Shown here: piece by piece, positions 18,069-26,520 of the stretch | Layout of the letters: the number at the start of each line of letters is the position of its first letter | Position numbering within the stretch: the stretch's first letter is position 1 | Assembly (NCBI RefSeq): GCF_014640815.1 | Contig: NZ_BMHM01000001.1 | Coordinates: forward strand, 716,875 to 780,874 | Length of the DNA: 64,000 nt | Origin: Vreelandella lutescens | GTDB lineage: Bacteria > Pseudomonadota > Gammaproteobacteria > Pseudomonadales > Halomonadaceae | Direction of reading: 5' to 3' | Translations under genes and position numbers: made by a program | Notes under the pieces: model-generated | What the model was told of the DNA's origin: nothing | The model's database searches: none | Seen by the model: only the letters and a program-made list of their open reading frames with translations

Positions 18069-20117
18069 GTGGAAATGGATACGCTGGACCACAAGTCCGC
18101 TGAGGTCTTTGAGGGCTACTTGGTGCGCAAGGATCTGGTGCGAACCTTTGCTCGCCAGTTTCCGGTTCCCACCTACGTCGTCGAGTTTATGCTGGGCAGA
18201 TATTGCGCGTCGACAGACCCAACAGAGATTGAAGAAGGGTTGGAAATCGTTCAACGCCAGTTGTCGGATCGCACCGTGCGTGCTGGTGAGGAAGAGCTGT
18301 TCAAAGCGCGAGCCTATAAAACCGGTTCAGCCAAGCTGATCGACATTGTCAGTGTGCGCTTTGTGGAGAAAGAAGGCGGCTACTTGGCTTCTTTGCCTAG
18401 CTTGAATCTCAACCGGGTGCGTATCCCGGATAAAATTGTCGATGACAATGAGCGCCTACTGACTGGCGGCTTTTATGCCGAGGTAACGCTGGAATACGAC
18501 GGCATCATTGCCGAAGAAAAAGGCAATGCCTTTGGTATCGCTGAGCTACGTCCCATCCAGATGTCTAAACGTAACGTGCTGGAAGTGATGGCCGAGGCGC
18601 GCACAAGTTTCAGTAGTGATGAATGGCGGGACTTTTTGGTGCGCTCCATTGGCTTGGAGCCTGCAGAGCTTTCGCAGCGTGCCAAAGATGCCATTCTATT
18701 GCGGATGATCCCCTTCGTAGAACGTAACTACAACATGGTGGAGCTGGGGCCGCGTGGTACCGGTAAGAGCCACCTGTTCCAGCAGGTTTCTCCCTACGCC
18801 CACCTGATTTCAGGGGGTAAGGCGACCATTGCCAAAATGTTCGTCAACAATGCTAATGGGCAGCGCGGCCTAGTGTGTCAGTACGATGTGGTCTGTTTTG
18901 ATGAAGTGAGCGGGATCTCTTTCGATACTAAGGAAGGGATCAATATCATGAAGGGCTACATGGAATCGGGCGAGTTCAGCCGTGGGAAGGAGAGTATCCG
19001 TGCTGACGGTTCAATGGTATTTGTTGGCAACTTTGATGTTGATATTGAGCATCAGCAACGTATAGGCCATCTGTTCGGCCCTCTGCCAGCGGAAATGCGT
19101 GATGATACTGCCTGGATGGACCGCATCCACTGCTATCTTCCTGGTTGGGACGTACCCAAGATGAATAAGGATCTGACTACAGATCACTTTGGCCTGGTTA
19201 GCGACTTTTTTTCTGAATGCATGAGCCGTCTGCGCTTCCAAAATCGTGTTTCGGCGATGCAGAACCGTGTCCATCTGGGTGGTGCATTGAGCGGTCGTGA
19301 CACCAACGCGGTGAACAAAACCGTCTCGGGCTTACTCAAGTTAATGTATCCCGGCCAGGATATGGCAGTGTCTGACGAAGATTTGGAATGGGCAACTCGG
19401 CTTGGCCTAGAGGTCCGACGCCGGGTTAAAGAGCAGCAAAAGCGCGTTGGCGCTGCTGAGTTTCGTAATACTCATTTCAGCTACTTTATTGGTGATGATG
19501 GCGTAGAAAAATTTGTCGCCACACCAGAGTTGCGCGCCGACAACGAAATTGGCGATGACCCGCTGGAACCCGGCCAGATATGGACCATCAGCGAAGGTGG
19601 CGTTGATATTGATGACAATTCAGGACTTTATCGCCTTGAAGTCAACGAAGGTCCAGGCTCTGGGGTGCGCATCCTTAACAACCCAGCACCTGCGGCATTC
19701 AAAGAGTCTCTACGTTATGCCGAGCAGAATCTGTATGCCAGGTCCACACAGCTTATCGGTGACCGTGATCCTCGTTCCCACGAGTTTTCCGTTCAACTCA
19801 GAGCCTTCGACGCTGCCAAGCGCGGTTCTAAGCTAGGTATGGCGGCACTGATAGCTATGTGCAGTAGTTTGCTGAAGAAATCGGTTAAAGGCGGCTTGAT
19901 CGTCGTCGGCGAGATTAACCTGGGTGGTTCTATCGAGCCGATCAGTAGTGCTGTCAATATTGCAGAACTTGCGGTAGAGAAGGGCGCAAGTACACTGCTC
20001 ATGCCAGTTGCTGCACGACGTCAGCTTTATGATCTATCCGACGATATGGCGACAAAAATCGACATTCAGTTTTATCAGGATGCACGAGATGCGTTGTTGA
20101 AAGCGATTGTAGAGTAG
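18069..20117 (+). CDS. brxL: BREX protein BrxL (AAA+ ATPase, Lon-related)
   Basis: BrxL is the AAA+ protein with a Lon-like C-terminal domain that completes type 1 BREX. It assembles on DNA and is needed for phage defence. The 682 residues carry Walker A GPRGTGKS near 227-234 and Walker B VVCFDEVSG near 277. The Lon-like fold near 565-660 (VQLRAFDAAKRG, GGLIVVGEINLGGSIEP) lacks the usual catalytic serine context, as in other BrxL proteins. Start is GTG at 18069, one base after the pglZ stop; ATG at 18075 is an alternative. It ends the operon. Confidence 0.94.
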   Translation: MEMDTLDHKSAEVFEGYLVRKDLVRTFARQFPVPTYVVEFMLGRYCASTDPTEIEEGLEIVQRQLSDRTVRAGEEELFKARAYKTGSAKLIDIVSVRFVEKEGGYLASLPSLNLNRVRIPDKIVDDNERLLTGGFYAEVTLEYDGIIAEEKGNAFGIAELRPIQMSKRNVLEVMAEARTSFSSDEWRDFLVRSIGLEPAELSQRAKDAILLRMIPFVERNYNMVELGPRGTGKSHLFQQVSPYAHLISGGKATIAKMFVNNANGQRGLVCQYDVVCFDEVSGISFDTKEGINIMKGYMESGEFSRGKESIRADGSMVFVGNFDVDIEHQQRIGHLFGPLPAEMRDDTAWMDRIHCYLPGWDVPKMNKDLTTDHFGLVSDFFSECMSRLRFQNRVSAMQNRVHLGGALSGRDTNAVNKTVSGLLKLMYPGQDMAVSDEDLEWATRLGLEVRRRVKEQQKRVGAAEFRNTHFSYFIGDDGVEKFVATPELRADNEIGDDPLEPGQIWTISEGGVDIDDNSGLYRLEVNEGPGSGVRILNNPAPAAFKESLRYAEQNLYARSTQLIGDRDPRSHEFSVQLRAFDAAKRGSKLGMAALIAMCSSLLKKSVKGGLIVVGEINLGGSIEPISSAVNIAELAVEKGASTLLMPVAARRQLYDLSDDMATKIDIQFYQDARDALLKAIVE

Positions 20118-20194
20118 GCAGTGCTATACAGGCTTCGTTTTTCATTTTTGAACTTACATTTTTCATATAAAGAAAAAATAAGGCTCTTCGCAGC

Positions 20195-20218
20195 AGAGCC
20201 GCCCCATAAGGCGGCTCT
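20195..20218. terminator. hairpin between brxL and the radC-like gene
   Basis: AGAGCCGCC (20195-20203) pairs perfectly with GGCGGCTCT (20210-20218) around CCATAA, in the gap between two convergent genes. No long T run follows on either strand, so it is a terminator only by position. Confidence 0.45.
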
Positions 20219-20237
20219 GATTAACCCTGGCATGTGT

Positions 20238-20735
20238 TTACAAATACCCCATCTCCGCAAACGACTTACACCCATCACTACCCACCACCACATGGTCAAT
20301 CACCCGTACATCCATCAAGCCAAGCGCTTCTTTTAGGCGTTCAGTGATACGCCGATCCGCATCACTAGGCTCAGGATCACCACTAGGGTGGTTATGAACT
20401 AGGATCACAGCGGCGGCGTTGTAAGCGAGTGCCGCCTTTAGTACCTCTCGTGGGTACACGCTGGCTGAATCAATGGTGCCGCGAAACAGCTCTTCAAAGC
20501 GAATCACTCGGTGTTGGCTGTCCAGAAACAGCACGCTGAAGACTTCGTGCTCATAGTCCTGTAGCAGGAGTTGTAGATGCTCAAACGCTTGCGAGGGCTG
20601 TGAGATCTTGCGGCCTTTGGCGAGCTTGCGGCGTGCAAAACGCTTGGCCATGGTGATGATGTCAGTTTCCGTGACTGGTGACGTGACTAAGTAGGTGCCT
20701 GCCACTTCACCGGCTATGAGTTTGCTATGGGGCAT
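20238..20735 (-). CDS. RadC-family JAB domain protein
   Basis: The 165-residue protein is the short, mobile-element form of RadC with the JAMM metalloprotease-like motif HNHPSGDPEPSDAD at 114-127. RadC-type proteins of islands were named for DNA repair, but their real function is unsettled. The ATG at 20735 follows GGAGG by 5 nt; the frame continues upstream but that part overlaps a terminator hairpin. It is the last gene of a leftward cassette with yqaJ, erf and DUF932 genes, common on integrative elements of marine gammaproteobacteria. Confidence 0.9.
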   Translation of the reverse strand: MPHSKLIAGEVAGTYLVTSPVTETDIITMAKRFARRKLAKGRKISQPSQAFEHLQLLLQDYEHEVFSVLFLDSQHRVIRFEELFRGTIDSASVYPREVLKAALAYNAAAVILVHNHPSGDPEPSDADRRITERLKEALGLMDVRVIDHVVVGSDGCKSFAEMGYL

Positions 20736-20743
20736 GATGACCT

Positions 20744-20782
20744 CCAAAAAATAAAGATGCCGGGGTGGTGGCCCCGGCATCT
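20744..20782 (-). terminator. strong terminator between yqaJ-like and radC-like genes
   Basis: AGATGCCGGGG at 20755-20765 pairs with CCCCGGCATCT at 20772-20782 (11 bp, loop TGGTGG). On the minus strand it is followed by TTATTTTTT and then at once by the ribosome site of the radC-like gene. It could end transcripts from yqaJ or act as an attenuator. Confidence 0.75.
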
Positions 20783-20824
20783 ATGTCGTTAATAGTGGAT
20801 GTGTATTGTGGTTCAGCGGATGAG

Positions 20825-21436
20825 TCACGCAGCCATCACTTGGCTGATGCGTCGCTCCATCTCTTCATGAAAGGCGTCAACCCGCTTGGCAATCGTGCCG
20901 ATCAAAGCCTCGTCTCGGTAAGCGCGTTTCACAAACAGCGGCATTCCGGGCCAGTAGCTCACAAAGTCGATCCATTCCCGTTCGCTAACCCATAGCCCAC
21001 CTTGGCATTGAGGCACGTGTTCGTCGGGTATTTCCCCGCTGAGCAGCACCTCAATCTGGAACTTAGGCAGCTTGGTCTTGATCTCCAATAGGCCGTTTCT
21101 GCCAATCAAGCTATCCGGTGAGTAGCCCACGTTGTGGTTGAGAATCAGGCCCACTTCTTTAGGCTTCGGTGCGCCAGTCATATCGCGATACAGCGAGCGG
21201 GCGACGCTCTCTAGCTCCTGCCCCCGCTTGGTGTGGGCATTGCCTTGAAACGGCTCAGCCAGCTCTCCGGTCATACACTCACCGATCAACTGGTGCATGT
21301 AGGTGATGGCTCCGGTACCCAACCCGCCGGGACCTTTGCCATTCACCAGCAATGCCTTGAGTTCCGACATAGTGACGCGCCCAAGACGCGCCGCCAGCCA
21401 CTCCGGCGAGCCTTGTGGCATGGTGAGTATCTGCAT
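20825..21436 (-). CDS. YqaJ-family viral recombinase/exonuclease
   Basis: The 203-residue protein has the lambda-exonuclease-like PD-(D/E)XK fold of the YqaJ family: QGSPEWLAARLGRVT at 8-22, HTKRGQELES near 67, and the catalytic YSPDSLIG...LLEIKTKLP near 103-123, with Asp, Glu and Lys in the expected order. Such enzymes resect double-strand ends to make 3' overhangs for an annealing protein. The ERF-type annealer is encoded just upstream in the same direction, so the two form a recombination pair. AGGAGGCGTGT precedes the ATG. Confidence 0.9.
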   Translation of the reverse strand: MQILTMPQGSPEWLAARLGRVTMSELKALLVNGKGPGGLGTGAITYMHQLIGECMTGELAEPFQGNAHTKRGQELESVARSLYRDMTGAPKPKEVGLILNHNVGYSPDSLIGRNGLLEIKTKLPKFQIEVLLSGEIPDEHVPQCQGGLWVSEREWIDFVSYWPGMPLFVKRAYRDEALIGTIAKRVDAFHEEMERRISQVMAA

Positions 21437-21475
21437 ACACGCCTCCTGTAGGCGATGAGTGGTCGGGCTGAGCCG

Positions 21476-22267
21476 CTATTTCACGGCTCGTTTGGTGAGG
21501 GATGCGCGGAGTTTGTCGAAATCTGCCTGGGGCACCTGAACCGCAACGCCGTATTTTCCACTGAACCACTCTTGGGTAGTGGCTGGGCATTGGCTGATCA
21601 GTCGCTGAATTTGACCCGCCTGAAAGGCCGTGACCCTTTTCAAGACTGCTCGTGTGCTGGTCTGGCCGTTATCGTCTTGCCCGCGTGTGGTGATGTTAAG
21701 CAAAGCGCACAGCACATAGCGCTTGCCGTAGCTGGTGGACGATCCAAATGCCTGGACGGCATTTTTGTTACCGCTCATGTCCGCAGGCAGCAGCATGCTG
21801 GTTTCTTCCCGGTGGCCGTCCTTGTGCATTAGCACGCCCGTGACTTGGATACCGCGCTCCTGTGTCTGAATACGGAAGCTCACCGCAAAGCCATGCTTCT
21901 GCAAGATGGGTCGCACGGTATCGACGATATCCTCCAGCGTGGCATAGCCGCCGTTATTGGTTTGGCCGCGCTCTTCAATGCTGGGCAACTCTGTCTGCAT
22001 CGCTGCCATAGCAGCGCTGTAGGCCATCATGGCCTGGCGGTCCATCACGCGCTCCTGCATTTGCAGCAGGCGCTCCATCTTGTCGATATCGACGTCAGGG
22101 TTGAGAGCAGCTCGCTCAATTACCTGGATAATGGCGGTGCTATCAGCTGTAGGATGCGCTTCTAGCGCCGCTGAGCTTGGGTAGTGCTGAGCGTTGGCGT
22201 CTGCTTGAATGGAAGGTACTGGGCCTTTTTGGGAAGACGCATTTACTACATGAGTACGCTGTGCCAT
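21476..22267 (-). CDS. ERF-family single-strand annealing protein
   Basis: The 263-residue protein contains the ERF superfamily core: AYSAAMAAMQTELPSI near 80-95, NGGYATLEDIVDTVRPIL near 102-119, then MLMHKDGHREETSMLLP-like strands and AVQAFGSSTSYGKRYVL near 162-178. The N-terminal 50 residues are low in conserved features. ERF proteins anneal complementary single strands and work with YqaJ/lambda-Exo nucleases. GGAGG lies 7 nt upstream of the ATG. Its stop is 39 bp from the yqaJ start. Confidence 0.9.
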   Translation of the reverse strand: MAQRTHVVNASSQKGPVPSIQADANAQHYPSSAALEAHPTADSTAIIQVIERAALNPDVDIDKMERLLQMQERVMDRQAMMAYSAAMAAMQTELPSIEERGQTNNGGYATLEDIVDTVRPILQKHGFAVSFRIQTQERGIQVTGVLMHKDGHREETSMLLPADMSGNKNAVQAFGSSTSYGKRYVLCALLNITTRGQDDNGQTSTRAVLKRVTAFQAGQIQRLISQCPATTQEWFSGKYGVAVQVPQADFDKLRASLTKRAVK

Positions 22268-22329
22268 GGGGCACCTCCTTTTACGTGAAGAGGGAAATGC
22301 GGGCTAGTCAGCCCTGTTCATGGGGTGTG

Positions 22330-22524
22330 TCATTTAACGGGCGCAGGAACGTCGGGTAAGTGACGCGCAATGTCAGCGGGATCGATACGCTCCAGGCGTA
22401 TCTCCGCGCGATAAAACTCGCCCTGGGCACACACCAGCGACGTTGCTTTGTGGGCATCGTGTTCTAGCAGCTGTTTGGTTAGTCGAGTGATAGCCATCTC
22501 GATGGCGTCGGACACAAAGCTCAT
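22330..22524 (-). CDS. hypothetical small protein, 64 aa
   Basis: A 64-residue protein starting MSFVSDAIEMAITRL with an amphipathic helix followed by mixed polar sequence; no family recognised. The ATG at 22524 is preceded by GAGGT at suitable distance. It lies between a terminator hairpin and the ERF gene in the same leftward cassette, and its codon use resembles the neighbours, which supports it as a real gene of unknown role. Confidence 0.55.
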   Translation of the reverse strand: MSFVSDAIEMAITRLTKQLLEHDAHKATSLVCAQGEFYRAEIRLERIDPADIARHLPDVPAPVK

Positions 22525-22551
22525 GCGGGTACCTCGCGGCATAAGCCCCAC

Positions 22552-22585
22552 AGCAAAACGCCCAGCCTTTTCAGGGGCTGGGCGT
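22552..22585 (-). terminator. terminator upstream of the 64-aa gene
   Basis: ACGCCCAGCC (22558-22567) pairs with GGCTGGGCGT (22576-22585). On the minus strand the hairpin is followed by TTTTGC. It separates the DUF932 gene from the small gene. Confidence 0.65.
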
Positions 22586-22648
22586 CTATGCCGTGAGGGT
22601 GAGGATGATCATTAGGTGAATCGCTTGTGGGGATGGGGGTATGGATGG

Positions 22649-23617
22649 CTACGACACCAGCTGTAGGGCGGCATCCAAAGCCTCTTGTTTGAGCTGTGCC
22701 CCCTGACCAAACCAGGCTGAGTCCATACGGGTATCGTTACTGCGTGCCCGCTTGTCATGGTCGACGTATTCCGTCACTGCATTGAGTAAGCCCCAGGCCG
22801 TGTCTTTGGCAGTCACCAAGTGAGAGCCCCGGCCTTCACCGTGGTAAAGCTTCTGCACCTTATTCAGCGCCCGGTAATTGGGCAGTTTTGAAGGATCGTC
22901 CAGCGGCTTCTCTGCGCCACAAATCACCGACTGAAGATACTGCTGCGCTTCCTGCCGAGTGATTTTACGCTCCGCTAGGGTTTTCATCCGATACATGAAG
23001 TCATTCCATTGCGACACCGAAATGCCTAACTGACGCTTCACGGCACGCGGATCAAACTCTGAACGGTGGGGCACCTTAACCGCTTGCGACGTGCCATCGA
23101 CGGCAATTTGCAGTGTGTTGTTGCACACCACCCGCACCGTGGTAGGCGTGGCCATGGTGGCAAGGGTGCCATCGCAGGAAGTGGCCAATAGCAGGTAGTC
23201 ATTGACCTCATCCTGACCTTTAAGCGACGTACTTAAGCCGCTACGGGCTAGCGCCCAGAACTTACGCCCACCTTTGAGCACGCCAGCGGTTTCTAGCTCA
23301 TACCCGGCGTACTCGGTCAGGTCACGGTAAAACTCCAGGATCTCCTCGGGCTGCACCACCTTATAGCGCTGCGACACCACCGACAGCGGTGCTTTGGTAT
23401 CTGAGCGATAGAGCACCTTCTGCTCAGGGAACGAGTGAATGCTGCCAAGGTGGCTTGCCCCTTCGGCAATAAAGCGTACCGGTGCTTCTTCGATATGCCA
23501 GTTCATACCGGCCTGCTGCTGCCAGACCTCCAGCGGTTGATGACGAGACAGTTGCTGCCCCAGGCCATGCCAAGGGGTATCGCCAACATAAGCCATGTGT
23601 TCAACGAGATGTGCCAT
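22649..23617 (-). CDS. DUF932 domain protein (phage/plasmid-like, TIGR03299 type)
   Basis: The 322-residue protein starts MAHLVEHMAYVGDTPWHGLG, the diagnostic opening of DUF932/TIGR03299 proteins found on plasmids, phages and integrative elements. Further conserved pieces are SQRYKVVQPEEILEFYRDL near 104 and VRVVCNNTL near 163. The function is unknown. It has an intact frame with CTGGAG before the ATG. Its place beside ERF and YqaJ genes is frequent and suggests a role in element DNA metabolism, but that is association only. Confidence 0.88.
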   Translation of the reverse strand: MAHLVEHMAYVGDTPWHGLGQQLSRHQPLEVWQQQAGMNWHIEEAPVRFIAEGASHLGSIHSFPEQKVLYRSDTKAPLSVVSQRYKVVQPEEILEFYRDLTEYAGYELETAGVLKGGRKFWALARSGLSTSLKGQDEVNDYLLLATSCDGTLATMATPTTVRVVCNNTLQIAVDGTSQAVKVPHRSEFDPRAVKRQLGISVSQWNDFMYRMKTLAERKITRQEAQQYLQSVICGAEKPLDDPSKLPNYRALNKVQKLYHGEGRGSHLVTAKDTAWGLLNAVTEYVDHDKRARSNDTRMDSAWFGQGAQLKQEALDAALQLVS

Positions 23618-23635
23618 GAGTCATTCTCCAGACAT

Positions 23636-23662
23636 AAAAAAGCGCCGACCAAAGGCCAGCGC
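23636..23662 (-). terminator. terminator between the zinc-ribbon gene and the DUF932 gene
   Basis: On the minus strand GCGCTGGCC pairs with GGTCGGCGC (two G-U pairs) around TTT, followed by TTTTTT. The ribosome site of the DUF932 gene follows within 10 nt of the T run. Confidence 0.7.
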
Positions 23663-23714
23663 GAAAAAGTGAGTAAGCGGATCATCCGACCCACACAGGG
23701 CGAACAACGATGGG

Positions 23715-24053
23715 TTAAGCGTTAGGTGCTAAAGGCGAATAGGCGTCGCGGTAGGTGCAGCCGCAAGACAAGCATAACCACGGTGTCCCGCTGCCAACTG
23801 GAAGCCACTGCTCAAACAGCGAGGTGGCGATGCGCAAGCCGGTTTGACCACCGGCCATGGCACCCATCATGGCGGCAGGCAGTTTTGCCAGCGGAAAGCG
23901 AGTCACCGCCAATGGCAGTGGGCCGGTGACGGCGGTTGCGCGCCATGCGCCAATAGCACCGCCGATCAAGGTGCTGCCCACTACGCTCACGCGTTGGGCT
24001 GTATCCAGGTTCAGCATGCGTGTTGATGCACAACGCTTACAGGGTGGGGGCAT
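23715..24053 (-). CDS. small protein with N- and C-terminal CxxC motifs
   Basis: The 112-residue protein has CKRC at 5-8, a glycine/alanine-rich hydrophobic middle (about 28-80) that could be one or two membrane segments, and CLSCGC near 93-98. The four-cysteine arrangement suggests a split zinc ribbon whose halves flank the hydrophobic part. I recognise no named family. AGGAG lies 8 nt before the ATG. It is the first gene of the leftward cassette and is divergent from umuDC. Confidence 0.6.
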   Translation of the reverse strand: MPPPCKRCASTRMLNLDTAQRVSVVGSTLIGGAIGAWRATAVTGPLPLAVTRFPLAKLPAAMMGAMAGGQTGLRIATSLFEQWLPVGSGTPWLCLSCGCTYRDAYSPLAPNA

Positions 24054-24173
24054 ATTGAAGCTCCTATGCAGAGGAAAAGGTTCCAGTGGGGTGGATGCAT
24101 AGGAGTGATATAGGTCTGAAATTAGTTGGGATACGCCGATGCGGTATTGCGTTAATTGAGTACTTTACAGGTA

Positions 24174-24189
24174 CTGTTTTTATATGCAG
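24174..24189 (+). promoter_or_regulatory. LexA (SOS) box upstream of island umuD
   Basis: CTG (24174-24176), ten AT-rich bases and CAG (24187-24189) match the CTG-N10-CAG LexA consensus, 18 bp before the umuD ATG. Repression of umuDC by LexA is expected. Confidence 0.8.
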
Positions 24190-24207
24190 TTATTAATGGA
24201 GGTGCCC

Positions 24208-24657
24208 ATGACGTTATCAGTGACATTACTAGGACAAGAAGGCGCTTTGACAGTGTCGGAGCCCTTACCGCTCTATACCTGTGCCGTGCGCGCAGGCTTT
24301 TCATCACCCGCAGATGACCACTTAGATACCGATCTTGATCTTCACCGCTATGTGGTGAAACGACCTGCTGCAACGTATTTCGTACGTTCTGAAGGAGACT
24401 CCATGATTGGTGATGGGATTCACCATGGGGATTTGCTGGTGGTGGATCGCAGTCTCGAAGCCTTACCAGGGCGCATTATCGTCATTTGTGTTGATGGTGA
24501 GCTCACAGTAAAGCGCCTTGAGCGAGTAGGGCAGCGGACCTATCTACGAGCAAGTAATCCTGCTTACCCTCCCATTCCCTTAGATGGTCGTGAGTCGCAC
24601 GTCTGGGGAGTAGTGACTCATGTGCTTCACAGCTTTCCAGGGGCAACGCTGCAATGA
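24208..24657 (+). CDS. umuD: UmuD-like error-prone polymerase V subunit (island copy)
   Basis: The 149-residue protein is a LexA/UmuD-type S24 serine protease that cleaves itself when RecA is activated and then joins UmuC in DNA polymerase V. The cleavage site is the Ala29-Gly30 pair in VRAGFSS. Catalytic Ser65 lies in GDSMIG and Lys102 in TVKRL. I chose the ATG at 24208 because GGAGGT precedes it; an upstream in-frame ATG at 24184 lies inside the LexA box. The stop overlaps umuC by ATGA. Confidence 0.93.
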   Translation: MTLSVTLLGQEGALTVSEPLPLYTCAVRAGFSSPADDHLDTDLDLHRYVVKRPAATYFVRSEGDSMIGDGIHHGDLLVVDRSLEALPGRIIVICVDGELTVKRLERVGQRTYLRASNPAYPPIPLDGRESHVWGVVTHVLHSFPGATLQ

Positions 24658-25931
24658 TGTCCCTGATCGACTGCAACAATTTCTATGTCTCTTGCGAGCG
24701 GGTCTTCAACCCGTCACTGGAAGGTCGTCCTGTAGGAGTACTATCCAATAACGATGGTTGCGTCGTCGCGCGCTCTAACGAATTAAAAGCGCTGGATGTT
24801 GAAATGGGGGCTGCCATGCATCTGTTAACACCCGAAGTGCGCCGCCAAGCTGTCCTGCTATCCAGCAACTATGCGTTGTATGGTGACATGTCCCAACGAG
24901 TAACCGAGGTACTGGGCGAGTTTTCACCCCATGTAGAGGTGTACTCCATCGACGAAAGCTTTGTCGGGTTTCAAGGATTTGAGGTAGATAACTTGGAACA
25001 TCGAGGTCAAGCGTTGCGTGATACCGTGAAGCAGTGGACAGGTATTCCCGTGTCAGTGGGGTTTGCGCCGACTCGGGTGTTGGCCAAGGTCGCCAATCAT
25101 GCCGCTAAAAAACACCCCGCATATAAAGACCAAGGCGTATGCACGTTGCTTGCAGAAAGCGCGTCTACTAAAGCGTTGTTGAAGCAGTTGCCTGTCACCG
25201 AACTATGGGGCGTTGCACGCCGCACCGGCGAGCGATTACGCGTCATGGGCATTGAGACTGCCTGGGATCTGCGAGAGGCAGACCCGAAACATATCCGTCG
25301 GCACTTTAGTGTGGTGCAGGAGCGCATTATCTGGGAGTTGCGGGGGCAACCCTCCATTCAGCTAGATGACATGAGCCAGCCTAAACAACAGATCATGGTG
25401 TCTCGTTCGTTTGGGCGGCTTACTAACGATCCCCATCAGTTAAGGGAGGCGCTACGGCATCATGCTGCCAGGGCGGGCGAAAAGCTTCGCAAGCAGCAAA
25501 GCGTCACCAGCGCCGTCATGGTGTTTATCCGCACCAACTCGTTTCGTACAGATTTACCTCAATATCGTCAACGTGTGGTCATTTCTCTGGAACGGCCCAC
25601 TGATGATAGTCGTGAGATCATCGCCGCTGCGGTACAAGGTTTGCGTCGTCTCTGGCGAAAAGGGTACGCCTACCACAAAGTGGGTCTCATGCTGCTTGAT
25701 CTATCGCCTAAAGCTAACCGACAGCTCACCCTCACTGAATCCCCTCAGACTGACGAAGAAGCCAAACGTAGCGAACGATTGATGGCGACGATGGATAAAC
25801 TCAACCGAGAGCTGGGCAAGGGGACGGTACAGCTGGGACTGCCCCGAAAAGGAAACGCCTGGTCGTTGCGTAGTGAGCGGCGTACACCAAGGTATACGAC
25901 GCACTGGAACGAGTTATTAAAAGTAATTTAG
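24654..25931 (+). CDS. umuC: UmuC, Y-family DNA polymerase V catalytic subunit (island copy)
   Basis: The 425-residue polymerase performs translesion synthesis together with processed UmuD. The N-terminal metal-binding motif is [15 protein letters not shown] at 3-17 and the catalytic acidic pair lies in YSIDESF near 103. The helix-hairpin-helix and little-finger regions are present (length matches E. coli UmuC, 422). It is coupled to umuD by a 4-nt overlap and shares its LexA box. A second, divergent umuDC sits at 42970-44795 on the chromosome. Confidence 0.95.
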   Translation: MMSLIDCNNFYVSCERVFNPSLEGRPVGVLSNNDGCVVARSNELKALDVEMGAAMHLLTPEVRRQAVLLSSNYALYGDMSQRVTEVLGEFSPHVEVYSIDESFVGFQGFEVDNLEHRGQALRDTVKQWTGIPVSVGFAPTRVLAKVANHAAKKHPAYKDQGVCTLLAESASTKALLKQLPVTELWGVARRTGERLRVMGIETAWDLREADPKHIRRHFSVVQERIIWELRGQPSIQLDDMSQPKQQIMVSRSFGRLTNDPHQLREALRHHAARAGEKLRKQQSVTSAVMVFIRTNSFRTDLPQYRQRVVISLERPTDDSREIIAAAVQGLRRLWRKGYAYHKVGLMLLDLSPKANRQLTLTESPQTDEEAKRSERLMATMDKLNRELGKGTVQLGLPRKGNAWSLRSERRTPRYTTHWNELLKVI

Positions 25932-26174
25932 ATCAGTTGATTTGGTTATAAAATAGCCAGTAAGGCTACTAAAAATAACAGTATGCCCTCTCACACTTGC
26001 TACTCCTGCTACTGAGTAGCAGGAGTAGCTGTTAGCATTGACAGCTTTATGGCTCTCGTAAGGTCAACCCTCCCTGAATACCCACTGCTCAGCGGGGATG
26101 CGCTGGCTGGATAAATGGCGAATTACTTGCGAAGCGACGCCCTATCGCCAACCCGTATGATAGAAGTGGCCTAG
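25932..26174. other. non-coding gap with a perfect 15-bp inverted repeat
   Basis: After umuC comes a stretch with no supported gene. It contains GCTACTCCTGCTACT (25999-26013) and its exact complement AGTAGCAGGAGTAGC (26015-26029) separated by one base. No T run follows, so the structure may be a weak terminator of umuDC, a recombination scar or a protein-binding palindrome. The rest up to the transposase relic shows nothing clear. Confidence 0.5.
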
Positions 26175-26408
26175 CATTGGGCCATTGAAAACAGCCTGCA
26201 CTGAATGCTGGACGTTACGTTAAAGTAAGATGAAAATCGCACACGTCGAAGTTATTGCGCTGAAAACTTGGCACTTTTGCGCAAACTTGCGCTTAATAGC
26301 ACCGAGAAAGAACCCTCGCAGGGCTCCAAAAAGGGAAAACGCAAGAAGGCCGGTAGGGATGACAGCTATCTACTCACCATCATTCAGCAGTTCGCTCAAC
26401 TGCGATAG
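26175..26408 (+). pseudogene. C-terminal relic of an ISAs1-family transposase
   Basis: Reading codons from 26175 gives HWAIENSLH, a stop, MLDVTLK, a stop, DENRTRR, then CAENLALLRKLALN and a basic tail with KKGKRKKAG and DDSYLL before a TAG at 26406. This follows the usual end of ISAs1/H-repeat transposases (HW-IENSLHW-LDV-REDE-R-R then AENLA-LR-LALN). The two in-frame stops (TGA where Trp is expected, TAA where Arg/Glu is expected) and the missing N-terminus make it a dead fragment. Confidence 0.75.
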
Positions 26409-26520
26409 CCCTGGTGTTGATACCCAACTGTTTGAAATACCCCCTCCCATAGTGGAAGGGGGCTTATGTCACTACCGCCCAATAATGGGCATTGAAATAC
26501 CAACGTTCCAGGAGGGAATT

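Noticed and set aside
26230..26520. Upstream extension of the secreted-protein gene
   Set aside because: It overlaps the ISAs1 relic in another frame, lacks a ribosome site and would bury the signal peptide.
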